Shown here in pieces: positions 51,794 to 60,056 of a DNA stretch of 64,000 nt. Location of the stretch: the NCBI RefSeq assembly GCF_001636845.1, contig NZ_LITT01000062.1, positions 1 through 64,000 on the forward strand, given 5' to 3'. This DNA is from Clostridium ljungdahlii. GTDB taxonomy: Bacteria; Bacillota; Clostridia; Clostridiales; Clostridiaceae. The position numbers were made by a program, and so were the translations under genes. Numbering within the stretch: position 1 is the first letter of the stretch; each line of letters starts with the position of its first letter. The notes under the pieces were generated by a model, which was not told where the DNA came from, did no database searches, and saw only the letters and a program-made list of their open reading frames with translations.

Positions 51794-53680
51794 ATGAAAA
51801 TTACAGCATGTTTAATAACAAAAAATGAAGAAAAAAATATTAAAAGATGTATTGATAGTTTTAAAGAAGTTGTAGACCAAATAATTGTCGTAGATACTGG
51901 CTCCACCGATAATACAATTAGCATAGCAAAAGAGTATGGTGCTGAAATATACAATTATGTTTGGAAGGATGATTTTTCTCAACCCAGGAATTTAGCTCTT
52001 TCTAGAGCAAAAGGCGACTGGATAATATTTTTGGATGCGGATGAGTACTTTTATGGAGACACTAGTAAAAATATACTTAAGATTATTAAAGGTATCGATA
52101 ACAGCAAAAACATAATTGGAATATATTGTCCCCGAATAAATATTGACACTGTAAAAAATATTAAGGTTACGGATTATATGGTGAGAATATTTAGAAATAA
52201 GGAATCTATGAGATACCTGGGCAGGATTCATGAAAATGTATATGATAATGGAAAAAAGATAGATTGCTTTACTGTAGATAAAAAAGATATAACCATTTAT
52301 CATACAGGTTATTCTTCTGAAATTCTTAAAAGTAAATATGAAAGAAATTTATTCTTATTACAAAAAGATGTAGACGAAGGAAAAGAAACAGCCCAAACTT
52401 ATTTTTATTTTGGTGACTGCTATTTTTCACTTGAAAATTATGAACTGGCGATAAAATATATGAAAATGTATATTGATAGTGGTGAAGAAAATGGGGGATA
52501 TAATACAAAACCGTATTATATAACCATAGCTTCAATGATGATGTTGAATTCACCTTATGAGTCTGTAAGAAAGGTAATTGATGAAGCCATAGCAAAAAAA
52601 CCTAGTTATCCTGAGTTCTATAGACTTTGGGCATCTTTAGAACATGTTTATGGAAGTTATGATAAATCATTAGAACTTTATAAAAAAGCATTTGAACTTA
52701 ATGAAAATTACAATGATATAGAACACAATAATTTTGAGGCCAATGTATATAATGCCTATTATAATATGGGAAGGCTTTATGAGCTTGAAAATGATAACAT
52801 CAACGCACTTGAGCATCAGGTTAAGTCGTTACAGCAAAATAAATATTTTGATGGGGCATTTCAATGTTTGTTAGGATTAATAAAAAACGAGAATTATTCT
52901 GATATAATTTTATTTATTAACAGTATTTATGATATTGATAATGAAAAAGATATTGAATTTTTGGTTAACCAAACAGCAAAAGTTAAATTAGGAAAAGTGC
53001 TTTATTATTATGAAAACATAAGGTTAAATAAATTTAAAAAAGAAGATAATAAAATAATGTTTACCTTATACTCAAACGAAAATTATGAAGAAGCGTATAA
53101 ATATTTTTCTAAGTGCTATTTTGATGAGTGGAGTTATACCTGGGTACAGTTTTCAGTGCTGTCTGCACTGTTGAGTAAAGATGTTAAATTAGTAGAAGAA
53201 ATAAAAAATTATGTAAAGCCATCTTTTAAAAGAATCATCGAAGGGTACTTTGAAAATAGAAATGTAAAATTTATTAAAGAAGATAAGGCTGATTATTTAA
53301 AATTGCTGAAAGAAATAGTATTAGTTAAAGGAAATTCAATCGAATTAAAGAAGTTTATTGAATTAAAAAATAATTTTGAGGAAAATGTATCCTCCAGTAT
53401 AGGAAATATATTGTTTGAATGCAAACAGTATATTGAAGCTGTGAATAACTATAATGACTCGCTGAAGGATGCAGGTATATATTACGGAATGGCATGTAAA
53501 TGTATCGGAGTATGTTATTTTAAAATGAAGAATTATGAAACGAGCATGGAATATATGCAAAAGGCTGTAGAAAAAGAATATAAACCTAAAGAAGTAAAAC
53601 AATATTTGATCTGGCTGGAGAAAAAGGTAACTGATCAAAAATTAAAAATAGAAGCAAAAGAATTGCTTAATAATTTTTAG
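51794..53680 (+). CDS. Family 2 glycosyltransferase with TPR-like repeats, copy 1
   Basis: A 628-residue protein with an N-terminal GT-A glycosyltransferase domain: MKITACLITKNEEKNIKRC, VDTGSTDNT (33-41), the RNLALSRAKGDWIIFLDADE segment and D81-A-D83 for metal and nucleotide-sugar binding. The remaining ~400 residues are helical repeats of TPR type (FGDCYFSLENYELAIKYMKM; YKKAFELNENYNDIEHNNFE). Such proteins resemble enzymes that glycosylate flagellin or other surface proteins, with the TPR part holding the acceptor. It lies directly after flagellin and is about 99% identical to the copy at 60057. The sugar is unknown. Confidence 0.88.
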   Translation: MKITACLITKNEEKNIKRCIDSFKEVVDQIIVVDTGSTDNTISIAKEYGAEIYNYVWKDDFSQPRNLALSRAKGDWIIFLDADEYFYGDTSKNILKIIKGIDNSKNIIGIYCPRINIDTVKNIKVTDYMVRIFRNKESMRYLGRIHENVYDNGKKIDCFTVDKKDITIYHTGYSSEILKSKYERNLFLLQKDVDEGKETAQTYFYFGDCYFSLENYELAIKYMKMYIDSGEENGGYNTKPYYITIASMMMLNSPYESVRKVIDEAIAKKPSYPEFYRLWASLEHVYGSYDKSLELYKKAFELNENYNDIEHNNFEANVYNAYYNMGRLYELENDNINALEHQVKSLQQNKYFDGAFQCLLGLIKNENYSDIILFINSIYDIDNEKDIEFLVNQTAKVKLGKVLYYYENIRLNKFKKEDNKIMFTLYSNENYEEAYKYFSKCYFDEWSYTWVQFSVLSALLSKDVKLVEEIKNYVKPSFKRIIEGYFENRNVKFIKEDKADYLKLLKEIVLVKGNSIELKKFIELKNNFEENVSSSIGNILFECKQYIEAVNNYNDSLKDAGIYYGMACKCIGVCYFKMKNYETSMEYMQKAVEKEYKPKEVKQYLIWLEKKVTDQKLKIEAKELLNNF

Positions 53681-53696
53681 AGAGGAAGTAAAAGGC

Positions 53697-55268
53697 ATGG
53701 CAAACTATCTAAAAATAGCAAATATAAGTATAGATAATAGAAGTGCAGTATTTAATAATTTATATGATGATTTAATAGATAAATATTTGCAGGATAACAA
53801 ACTTGATGCAGTACTAGAATGTATATCAATAAATGATTTGGAAAATTTAAATGGTTATGATGCAATTATTATTAAAAATGGAGATATAGATAGATTTAAA
53901 ACTACATTTAATATAAAAAATATAGAAACAGAGGAGACTAAAATAATAGTCTTAAATGATACAAAAAATAACTTTAATAACATGCTTTTAGGTATAAGAA
54001 AATTATATGATCTTCCCATTGTTGAAGCTGCAGATAAAATAATTTCTGTAAATATTCAAAACTTAAAATATGATATTCCTGAAGATAAGTTAGAGTGGGT
54101 GTATGAACAGCTTCAAATAGCACTTCAAATATTGATTAATAATGGATATAAAATAAATGTATTTTCACTTAGCAGCAACGAGGATATACTAATAGATAAC
54201 AAATCATGTAAAGGATTTATATATCAATTTCAAAATGATAATATTAAATATGTTGGAAATATAGAAAGCAGTGAAAAATTTGTTGAACTAATTAATGAGT
54301 CTTTGTTTTTTATAAATTTATCTATGGAGGCCAATATATTATGTACTTCATTTAAGAAAACATTTATTACATTTAAGCTACATGAAGAGTTTGAGGATTT
54401 TCTTAGTTATTTTGAATTAGGGAATATGGCATTTAATGCAGATGAATTTAATGCTGGAAAAATGTTAAAAAAAGTAGAAAAATTAAAGACTTTTCTTGAA
54501 CCAGAAGTTATTGATAATAAAATAGAAAGTATATTTAATAAAAATAAAACATTCTTTTATGATGAATTGGTTAATATTAAACCTAGAAAATTGTTTAAAG
54601 ACAGCAGGTTAGACACAGATGAAAATAAAGTTTATAATGATGGTGGAAAACGAAAAAGGAAAAAACCATTTATTTATAAACTAGATAAAAATAGTAAAAA
54701 TAAATTGGAACTTGGCTGTGGTAAAAATCCTATGCCCAGCTGGATTCATTTGGATTACATGGAATTACCAGGAGCAGATGTGGTGGCAAATCTTGATACA
54801 TGCGATGAGGTGCCGCTTCCTTTTGAGGATAATACTATAGACGAATTTTTTGGCAGTCATGTAATAGAACATATTTCAAAATCATTACCTATGATGGAAG
54901 AACTTCATAGAATTGCAAAACCAGGAGCAAGAGCTTTGTTTAAGTGTCCATATGGTTCTAGTGATGATGCCTTTGAAAATCCTACCCATGTAAGGCAGTA
55001 TTTTTTACATTCTTATGGGTATTTTTCGCAGCCCTATTATTGGAGAGAAGATTATGGATACAAGGGAGATTGGAAAGTAGAAAAAATATATCTTGTCGTA
55101 AGTAAAAAAAGATATGAAGGTAAAACAGTAGATGAAATAATGTATGAAATTAATACTTTTAGAAATGTAGTTATAGAAATGACAGTAGAACTAAGTGCAG
55201 TAAAGCCAATTAGAGAACCTAAAAAGGAACTGCAAACTCCTGACAATATTCAATTTGTATTTGTATAG
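53697..55268 (+). CDS. Two-part protein with C-terminal SAM methyltransferase, copy 1
   Basis: A 523-residue protein. The C-terminal ~190 residues form a class I methyltransferase: LELGCGKNPMPSWIHLDYM (SAM motif and acidic loop), VANLDTCDEVPLPFEDNTID, GSHVIEHISKSLPMMEELHR and AKPGARALFKCPYGSSDDAF. The N-terminal ~330 residues are of unknown type. Their pattern (a KLEWVYEQLQIALQILINNG helix followed by alternating strands, and INLSMEANILCTSF) vaguely recalls the second half of polysaccharide pyruvyl transferases or GT-B folds. The downstream copy at 61959 keeps the methyltransferase but has a diverged N-terminus. It probably modifies the flagellin glycan. Confidence 0.78.
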   Translation: MANYLKIANISIDNRSAVFNNLYDDLIDKYLQDNKLDAVLECISINDLENLNGYDAIIIKNGDIDRFKTTFNIKNIETEETKIIVLNDTKNNFNNMLLGIRKLYDLPIVEAADKIISVNIQNLKYDIPEDKLEWVYEQLQIALQILINNGYKINVFSLSSNEDILIDNKSCKGFIYQFQNDNIKYVGNIESSEKFVELINESLFFINLSMEANILCTSFKKTFITFKLHEEFEDFLSYFELGNMAFNADEFNAGKMLKKVEKLKTFLEPEVIDNKIESIFNKNKTFFYDELVNIKPRKLFKDSRLDTDENKVYNDGGKRKRKKPFIYKLDKNSKNKLELGCGKNPMPSWIHLDYMELPGADVVANLDTCDEVPLPFEDNTIDEFFGSHVIEHISKSLPMMEELHRIAKPGARALFKCPYGSSDDAFENPTHVRQYFLHSYGYFSQPYYWREDYGYKGDWKVEKIYLVVSKKRYEGKTVDEIMYEINTFRNVVIEMTVELSAVKPIREPKKELQTPDNIQFVFV

Positions 55269-55330
55269 AAGATGATTCATCGAGGTATAGAATAATTATA
55301 ATAAATTTTTAACTTATAGAGGTAAATATC

Positions 55331-56473
55331 ATGGCAAAAGATTATGATTTTTATGTAAATGCTCAACCCAGTATTTATAAAAGTGTTGATAGAAAATTGA
55401 AGGTTTATTTTTCAGAACCAGATAGCGGTATAAATAATAATACGGGTATTTTATTACTAATCCCTGGATTTGGTGCAAATTCTAATTCAAACATATATAG
55501 AAAAATGAGACGTGATTTTTCAGATAAATATAATTTGGTAGTTTTGTCTTGTGATTATTTCGGATATGAATTTATGCAAAACATGCCATTTTTTATTGAA
55601 AAAAATATATTGGAAATCAATATAAATGGTGAATTTGTTAATTATAATAGCCCGTTAATTGATGATTTAATGGATGAATTAATGAAATCTCCTATGGAAA
55701 ATCTAATGTTAGGCGGAAGACTAAAAATTTATGAAAAGCCTGAATACTGCTGTGATATGGGATTAATGCAGGCTATTGATAATATTACAGCAGTTCTTTC
55801 AGTTATATCTATTATTTATGATAATGATCTTAAATTTAATACTAAGAAAATATTAATTTATGGTAATTCTCATGGCTCGTATTTATCCTATTTATGTAAT
55901 GCCTTTGCACCGGAGTTGTTTTCACTTATAATTGATACAGCAGCATATACATATCCAAAGTATATAGAAAAAAGACAACCTTGGTTTATAAAATATAATG
56001 ATTCTATATTTAAAGCTAATGATAAATACATTGAGAAAACTATAAAAATACAGTTTGATATTAACTATATTATATCTAAGCTGTTCTGTGATTTAGATAT
56101 TTTAAAACTTGATGTCTTATATAATCAATTCAATAATAAATGTAAAATTATATCTTTTCATGGAACTAATGATGATCTAACGCCTATCAGTGAAAAAAGA
56201 AAGTTTTGTGGTTCAATAGATAATTGTAAGCTGGATGAAATTATTGAAATTGGTGCAAATAAATCTGATAGCTGCATATTTCAAAATGACCATCATGACA
56301 TAGGAGTAAATTTTATTAATTTATTTGATAAGATTATGAATGAATATGGCAGTACGTTCAAAACTTCAGAATATTTGGATTTTAAGAATGAGTATATTTA
56401 TAGTACAATGGAAAACGAATATAAAATAAGTTATAGAGATATTTTGCCAAGATTAATTATTAATTCAATATAG
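55331..56473 (+). CDS. Alpha/beta hydrolase-like protein of the flagellin island (DUF2920-like)
   Basis: A 380-residue soluble protein. It has an oxyanion-type LLIPGFGANSNSNIYRKM, a nucleophile elbow GNSHGS (serine) in KILIYGNSHGSYLSYLCN, and a late NDHHDIGVNF that could supply the histidine. These fit an alpha/beta hydrolase with a helical insertion. I recall similar proteins (DUF2920) near flagellar modification genes in Campylobacter and Clostridium, but their function is unproven. It could trim or transfer an acyl group on the flagellin sugar. It lies between the two duplicated blocks and has no duplicate in the window. Confidence 0.7.
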   Translation: MAKDYDFYVNAQPSIYKSVDRKLKVYFSEPDSGINNNTGILLLIPGFGANSNSNIYRKMRRDFSDKYNLVVLSCDYFGYEFMQNMPFFIEKNILEININGEFVNYNSPLIDDLMDELMKSPMENLMLGGRLKIYEKPEYCCDMGLMQAIDNITAVLSVISIIYDNDLKFNTKKILIYGNSHGSYLSYLCNAFAPELFSLIIDTAAYTYPKYIEKRQPWFIKYNDSIFKANDKYIEKTIKIQFDINYIISKLFCDLDILKLDVLYNQFNNKCKIISFHGTNDDLTPISEKRKFCGSIDNCKLDEIIEIGANKSDSCIFQNDHHDIGVNFINLFDKIMNEYGSTFKTSEYLDFKNEYIYSTMENEYKISYRDILPRLIINSI

Positions 56474-56541
56474 TGGCTGATTTCATTATAAATATATAAG
56501 AAAGTAATTATTAAGATATTTTTTAAAATTTGAGGTGTATT

Positions 56542-57618
56542 ATGGATTTAGAGTTAAAAGATTTTTTTCATTATGGTAAAAAGGAAGAAGAAAATTTGAA
56601 GAAAAATATTAAACTATTAGAAAAGTATCAAAATATTAAAATAAAAAATATAGATTTAAACTTACTTACTCATAAAGTGAAAAAAATATCTGAAAACTTT
56701 GTAACTCCATTTGTTTATAAAGAAGACATTTGGAAACCTTTGACAAAGGAAGATGGCTCAGATATAAATGAATTTGTAAATGAAATTAATTTAGAATATG
56801 TAGATGATGTGATAATTGTTTTTGGTTTTGGTATAGGTTATCATATTGGTGAATTACAAAAAAAATATCCTAATAACAGGATTCTTGTACTTGAATGTGA
56901 TTTTGAAATAATAAAGATTGCTGCCATTTATGGTAATTTAGAAAATGTAATTTGCAGCGACAAAATTTCTATAGGATTATTTAAAGACAGTGAAGAGTTA
57001 AGCAAAATATTAAAATACTATTTTGGAGATCAAAATAGAGTTAGTTTTATAGCTGATTCTTTTGCTAATTACGACCAAATTTATGATAAAGAATTTCAAG
57101 ACTTAGTTATTTTGATTGATGAGCTAAAATCAGACATTGAAAAAAATAGAGAGAAAAGAATTAAGCTATCTGAAGATATTTTAAATAGTAATAGCACGAT
57201 TAATATTATTACTGAAGCAATAAATAATGCTAATTCATCAAACGAATTGGATGTTAACTTTAATATAAAAAGTTTATTGCAGGAAGTTAATCACAAGAGT
57301 GGGATAGTAAAAGAAGGCATAAAGTGTCTTAGTAAGTTATATGATTTTTCAATAGGAATAAAGAATATTAATGTTGAAAAAAGTATAAAAAGATTTAATG
57401 AAATAGAATCAGAAATTCAACTTAGTCCCATGCTTTTAATGATAATGGATATAGCTATGTACAAGTATTTAGATACTTTAAATGAGGATAAACAGGTTAA
57501 AATTAGAGTTGATGATGCTAAAAATAAAATTCAAATAAAAAAAATTATGTATAATTTGAAAATATATAAATACAGGCATGAGTGTATGGAAAAGTTATTA
57601 GCAAGTTTAACATACTAA
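56542..57618 (+). CDS. Maf/DUF115-like motility accessory protein, N-terminal-type domain
   Basis: A 358-residue protein. The segment VIIVFGFGIGYHIGELQKKY, followed by RILVLECDFEIIKIA, is the Rossmann-like signature seen at the start of Maf flagellin-modification proteins. Typical Maf proteins run to about 600 residues with a DUF115 sugar-transferase domain. Here that domain is short or missing, and the C-terminal ~170 residues are helical (SDIEKNREKRIKLSEDILNS). It may be a non-catalytic partner or a reduced Maf. The ATG at 56542 follows GAGGTG; an in-frame TTG at 56530 overlaps the site. A 15-bp hairpin spans the stop codon. Confidence 0.7.
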   Translation: MDLELKDFFHYGKKEEENLKKNIKLLEKYQNIKIKNIDLNLLTHKVKKISENFVTPFVYKEDIWKPLTKEDGSDINEFVNEINLEYVDDVIIVFGFGIGYHIGELQKKYPNNRILVLECDFEIIKIAAIYGNLENVICSDKISIGLFKDSEELSKILKYYFGDQNRVSFIADSFANYDQIYDKEFQDLVILIDELKSDIEKNREKRIKLSEDILNSNSTINIITEAINNANSSNELDVNFNIKSLLQEVNHKSGIVKEGIKCLSKLYDFSIGIKNINVEKSIKRFNEIESEIQLSPMLLMIMDIAMYKYLDTLNEDKQVKIRVDDAKNKIQIKKIMYNLKIYKYRHECMEKLLASLTY

Positions 57619-57644
57619 ATTTCTTCGCTAAGAAATTTAGTATG
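57611..57644 (+). terminator. Perfect 15-bp hairpin over the stop codon of the Maf-like gene
   Basis: CATACTAAATTTCTT-CGCT-AAGAAATTTAGTATG includes the TAA stop. The T-rich DNA after it is not directly adjacent, so it may act as an mRNA 3' end or a weak terminator. The gene-free interval that follows (57645-57919) holds a promoter and the csrA leader. Confidence 0.5.
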
Positions 57645-57774
57645 TAGTAGTTTATATAAAAAAATGAAAATAGATCTATTTTTATTTTTTATATAAAGTT
57701 TTTTAAATTTAAAACGAATAATTAAATAGGTAGAAAACATAGGAAATATAAGAAAAAAATATATGAAATGGATA

Positions 57775-57801
57775 TAAAGTTTTCTATAAAGATACCGAAT
57801 A
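57775..57801 (+). promoter_or_regulatory. Sigma-28-type promoter of the second csrA
   Basis: TAAA (57775-57778), 15 bp, then ACCGAATA (57794-57801) against the consensus GCCGATAA. The CCGA part matches; the last bases are shifted. The predicted start near 57807 gives a leader of about 113 nt. Confidence 0.5.
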
Positions 57802-57816
57802 AATTATATATAAAAG

Positions 57817-57860
57817 AGTCAGGACGACTAGTAAACCTATTATACTCTGCAGGAGGCAGA
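57817..57860 (+). promoter_or_regulatory. Two GGA-loop hairpins in the leader of the second csrA
   Basis: AGTC-AGGAC-GACT (57817-57829) and TCTGC-AGGAG-GCAGA (57846-57860) each expose GGA in a five-base loop, the classic CsrA target form. A third GGA lies in the ribosome binding site GGAGGGA (57907-57913). This suggests autoregulation, or a leader that titrates CsrA. Confidence 0.65.
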
Positions 57861-57919
57861 AGTGAGTAGGCGTATTAGTTGTATTTTTTTGATTATAAAA
57901 ATCCATGGAGGGAAGACAA

Positions 57920-58081
57920 ATGTTAGTATTAGGCAGGAAGCCAGGAGAATATGTGATAATTGGCAATAACATAAAGGTTAAAGTTGTAAAAAGTGGTAAT
58001 GGAGATTTAAGACTTGCAATAGACGCTCCTAAAGATATAGAAATCACAAGAGGTGAAGTTTGGGAGCAGAAGAACAAGTGA
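57920..58081 (+). CDS. csrA: Second, short CsrA lacking the FliW-binding extension
   Basis: A 53-residue CsrA, MLVLGRKPGEYVIIG onward. The RNA-contact residues are kept: L4, R6 and R44 in EITRGEV. It ends EQKNK at residue 53, whereas the fliW-linked CsrA at 46147 has 71 residues with N55 and a helical tail. FliW is known to bind B. subtilis CsrA through the C-terminal region, so this copy should bind RNA but be insensitive to FliW (inference). It starts behind GGAGGGA and lies 104 bp before flagellin 2, probably cotranscribed with it from a sigma-28-type promoter. Being shorter than 60 codons, it is easily missed. Confidence 0.88.
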   Translation: MLVLGRKPGEYVIIGNNIKVKVVKSGNGDLRLAIDAPKDIEITRGEVWEQKNK

Positions 58082-58136
58082 AGAACTATTAATTAATCTT
58101 GTTAGTAAAGCCTTCGGGTTTAACTATAAATAAAAA

Positions 58137-58178
58137 AGTACGCAAGGAAGTGTACTATTAAGCAAAATCAGGGAGGGA
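58137..58178 (+). promoter_or_regulatory. Two CsrA binding sites in the leader of flagellin gene 2
   Basis: AGTACGC-AAGGAA-GTGTACT (58137-58156) is a 7-bp hairpin with GGA in the loop. Its GTAC, CAAGGA and GT elements closely follow the CsrA consensus RUACARGGAUGU. A second GGA lies in the ribosome binding site GGGAGGGA (58171-58178). The layout equals that of flagellin gene 1 although the surrounding DNA is unrelated. Confidence 0.78.
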
Positions 58179-58185
58179 AATTATT

Positions 58186-59898
58186 ATGATAATTAACCAC
58201 AATTTAATGGCAAATAACGCTATAAGAAACATGAACATTAACTCAAACAATGCAAGTAAATCAATGCAAAAACTTTCTTCAGGTCTTAGAATTAACAGTG
58301 CAGCAGATGATGCAGCAGGACTAGCTATATCTGAAAAAATGAGAGGTCAGATAAATGGTCTTGATCAAGCAGCTTCTAACTCACAAGATGCTATATCAAT
58401 GGTTCAAACAGCTGAAGGTGCTTTGAATGAGACAACTTCAATTCTTCAAAGAATGAGACAACTTGCTAACCAATCAGCAAACGGAACTAACGTTACTGTT
58501 GATAGACAGTCTATACAGACAGAAATGAATCAATTGACATCAGAAGTTAATAGAATTGGTAATACTACAGAATTCAATACTCAGTCACTTTTGAAAGGTG
58601 ATGGTTCTGTTAAGGTTGCTGGTTCAGGTTTAACTACTGGAGTTGGTAATTTAGCTGGTGGTGTAGATCCTTCAAAGACTGCAGCAACTCAATCCGCTAC
58701 TATAACAGCAGTAGCAGCAGCAGGAGATAAATATACTGTTACACTTAACGGACAGGCACTTACAGTTACTTTCGCAGCATCAAATGCTGGTGGACAGGCA
58801 GCTCAGGCTATATATAATGTAACAGGTAGTGGAGCTACAGTTAATATTGAAGGAACTCCATCATTAAATGGTGCAGCAGATGGAATAAGAAGAGCAGTTC
58901 AAGATATGATTGATAATAATTCAGCTTTAAAAGGAAACTATACAGTAACAGGTAATGGTGCTAATATTACAATCACGGCGGTTACTGGTGGTACATTTGA
59001 TGGTGCAGCTGGTAGTATAGGAGCATCAGCAGTAAGTGGTACAAGTCTTGCTGGAACAGCTGGAGCAGCAACTGGAACAACTAATGTTGGAACAGCAGCA
59101 ACTGCTACTATTACTATAGGTGGTACTTATTCATCCTATATTGGAACTGGTATGACAATTGACAATCAACAAATTGAATTCTATGATGGAACTAAGGGAG
59201 CTTATACAGGTTCTGCAATTGGTGTTGATATTGCTTCAAGTGCAACAGCTGATGATATTGCTAAAGCAATAATTTCACAGGCTGGACCAAAGCTTACAGG
59301 TGTTACACTTGCTACAGGTGGTGCTGCTGGAAAGGTTACTATTTCAGCTGCAAATCCAGGTGTTGCAGGAGATCAAATGAAAGTACAGGATGGAAGTGTT
59401 CAGCAAAACTTTGTGACTACAATGCAGGTAGGAGCAAATATGGGACAGACATTCCAGATATCTATAGCAGATATGAGGTCAAATGCTCTTGGAATTGCTG
59501 GTATAGCTGGTGCATCTGTTGCAGGAGTTGCAGGTGCAAAATATACAGCAACAAATGTTGTTACAGATGGAACAAGTGCTACATTAAGGGAAGCAGCTCT
59601 TGATGTATCAACAACTGATACTGCTACAGCTGCCCTTAAAGTATTAGATAATGCTACAGCTGCAGTTTCAGCTCAGAGATCAGAGCTTGGTGCTTATCAA
59701 AATAGACTTGAACATACTATAGCAAACCTTGGAACATCTTCAGAAAACTTGACATCAGCAGAGTCAAGAATTAGAGATGTTGATATGGCAAAAGAAATGT
59801 CAGCATATTCAAAGAACAATATTTTATCTCAAGCTGCTCAGGCTATGCTTGCTCAAGCTAACCAACAGCCACAACAGGTTCTTCAGTTATTGAGATAA
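58186..59898 (+). CDS. Flagellin 2
   Basis: A 570-residue flagellin of the same length as flagellin 1. The first ~140 and last ~100 residues are nearly identical to it (one clear change near the start is LMANNA for LQANNA). The central domain differs in patches: 160-230 and 270-310 are diverged, while the segment GTYSSYIGTGMTIDNQQIEF onward is almost the same. No good sigma-28 promoter lies right before it; transcription probably comes through the short csrA. Two GGA sites in its leader predict CsrA control. It is followed by the same glycosyltransferase as flagellin 1. Confidence 0.96.
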   Translation: MIINHNLMANNAIRNMNINSNNASKSMQKLSSGLRINSAADDAAGLAISEKMRGQINGLDQAASNSQDAISMVQTAEGALNETTSILQRMRQLANQSANGTNVTVDRQSIQTEMNQLTSEVNRIGNTTEFNTQSLLKGDGSVKVAGSGLTTGVGNLAGGVDPSKTAATQSATITAVAAAGDKYTVTLNGQALTVTFAASNAGGQAAQAIYNVTGSGATVNIEGTPSLNGAADGIRRAVQDMIDNNSALKGNYTVTGNGANITITAVTGGTFDGAAGSIGASAVSGTSLAGTAGAATGTTNVGTAATATITIGGTYSSYIGTGMTIDNQQIEFYDGTKGAYTGSAIGVDIASSATADDIAKAIISQAGPKLTGVTLATGGAAGKVTISAANPGVAGDQMKVQDGSVQQNFVTTMQVGANMGQTFQISIADMRSNALGIAGIAGASVAGVAGAKYTATNVVTDGTSATLREAALDVSTTDTATAALKVLDNATAAVSAQRSELGAYQNRLEHTIANLGTSSENLTSAESRIRDVDMAKEMSAYSKNNILSQAAQAMLAQANQQPQQVLQLLR

Positions 59899-59939
59899 AC
59901 AGTTAACCTAATTTAGTTACAAGTAAATTAATTACTATT

Positions 59940-59971
59940 AATAAGGGTGGAGTTTGTATTCCACCCTTATT
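59940..59971 (+). terminator. Hairpin between flagellin 2 and the glycosyltransferase gene
   Basis: AATAAGGGTGGA pairs perfectly with TCCACCCTTATT around GTTTGTAT. It is the duplicate of the hairpin at 51677 but without the G-U pair. No T-run follows. Confidence 0.55.
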
Positions 59972-60056
59972 TAATACAGAATATTAATTTTTTAGAAAGT
60001 TAAAGTATTTAATTCTGTAAAAAATTAATATCAAAACTGCAAGAGGGGTTGAAATT

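Larger units (their letters stand above)
49923..53680 (+). repeat. Segmental duplication, left copy (flagellin plus glycosyltransferase)
   Basis: This block matches 58186-61943 at a constant offset of 8263 bp, with no net length change over two genes and their spacer. Identity is highest from the flagellin C-terminus to near the end of the glycosyltransferase. The two leaders before the flagellins are unrelated, so the duplication or conversion tract starts at the flagellin start codon. Confidence 0.9.

Noticed and set aside
58106-58132. Sigma-28 promoter directly before flagellin 2
   Set aside because: TAAA with a 15-bp spacer is present, but the -10 region (TATAAATA) lacks the CGAT core; transcription from the csrA-2 promoter is more likely.
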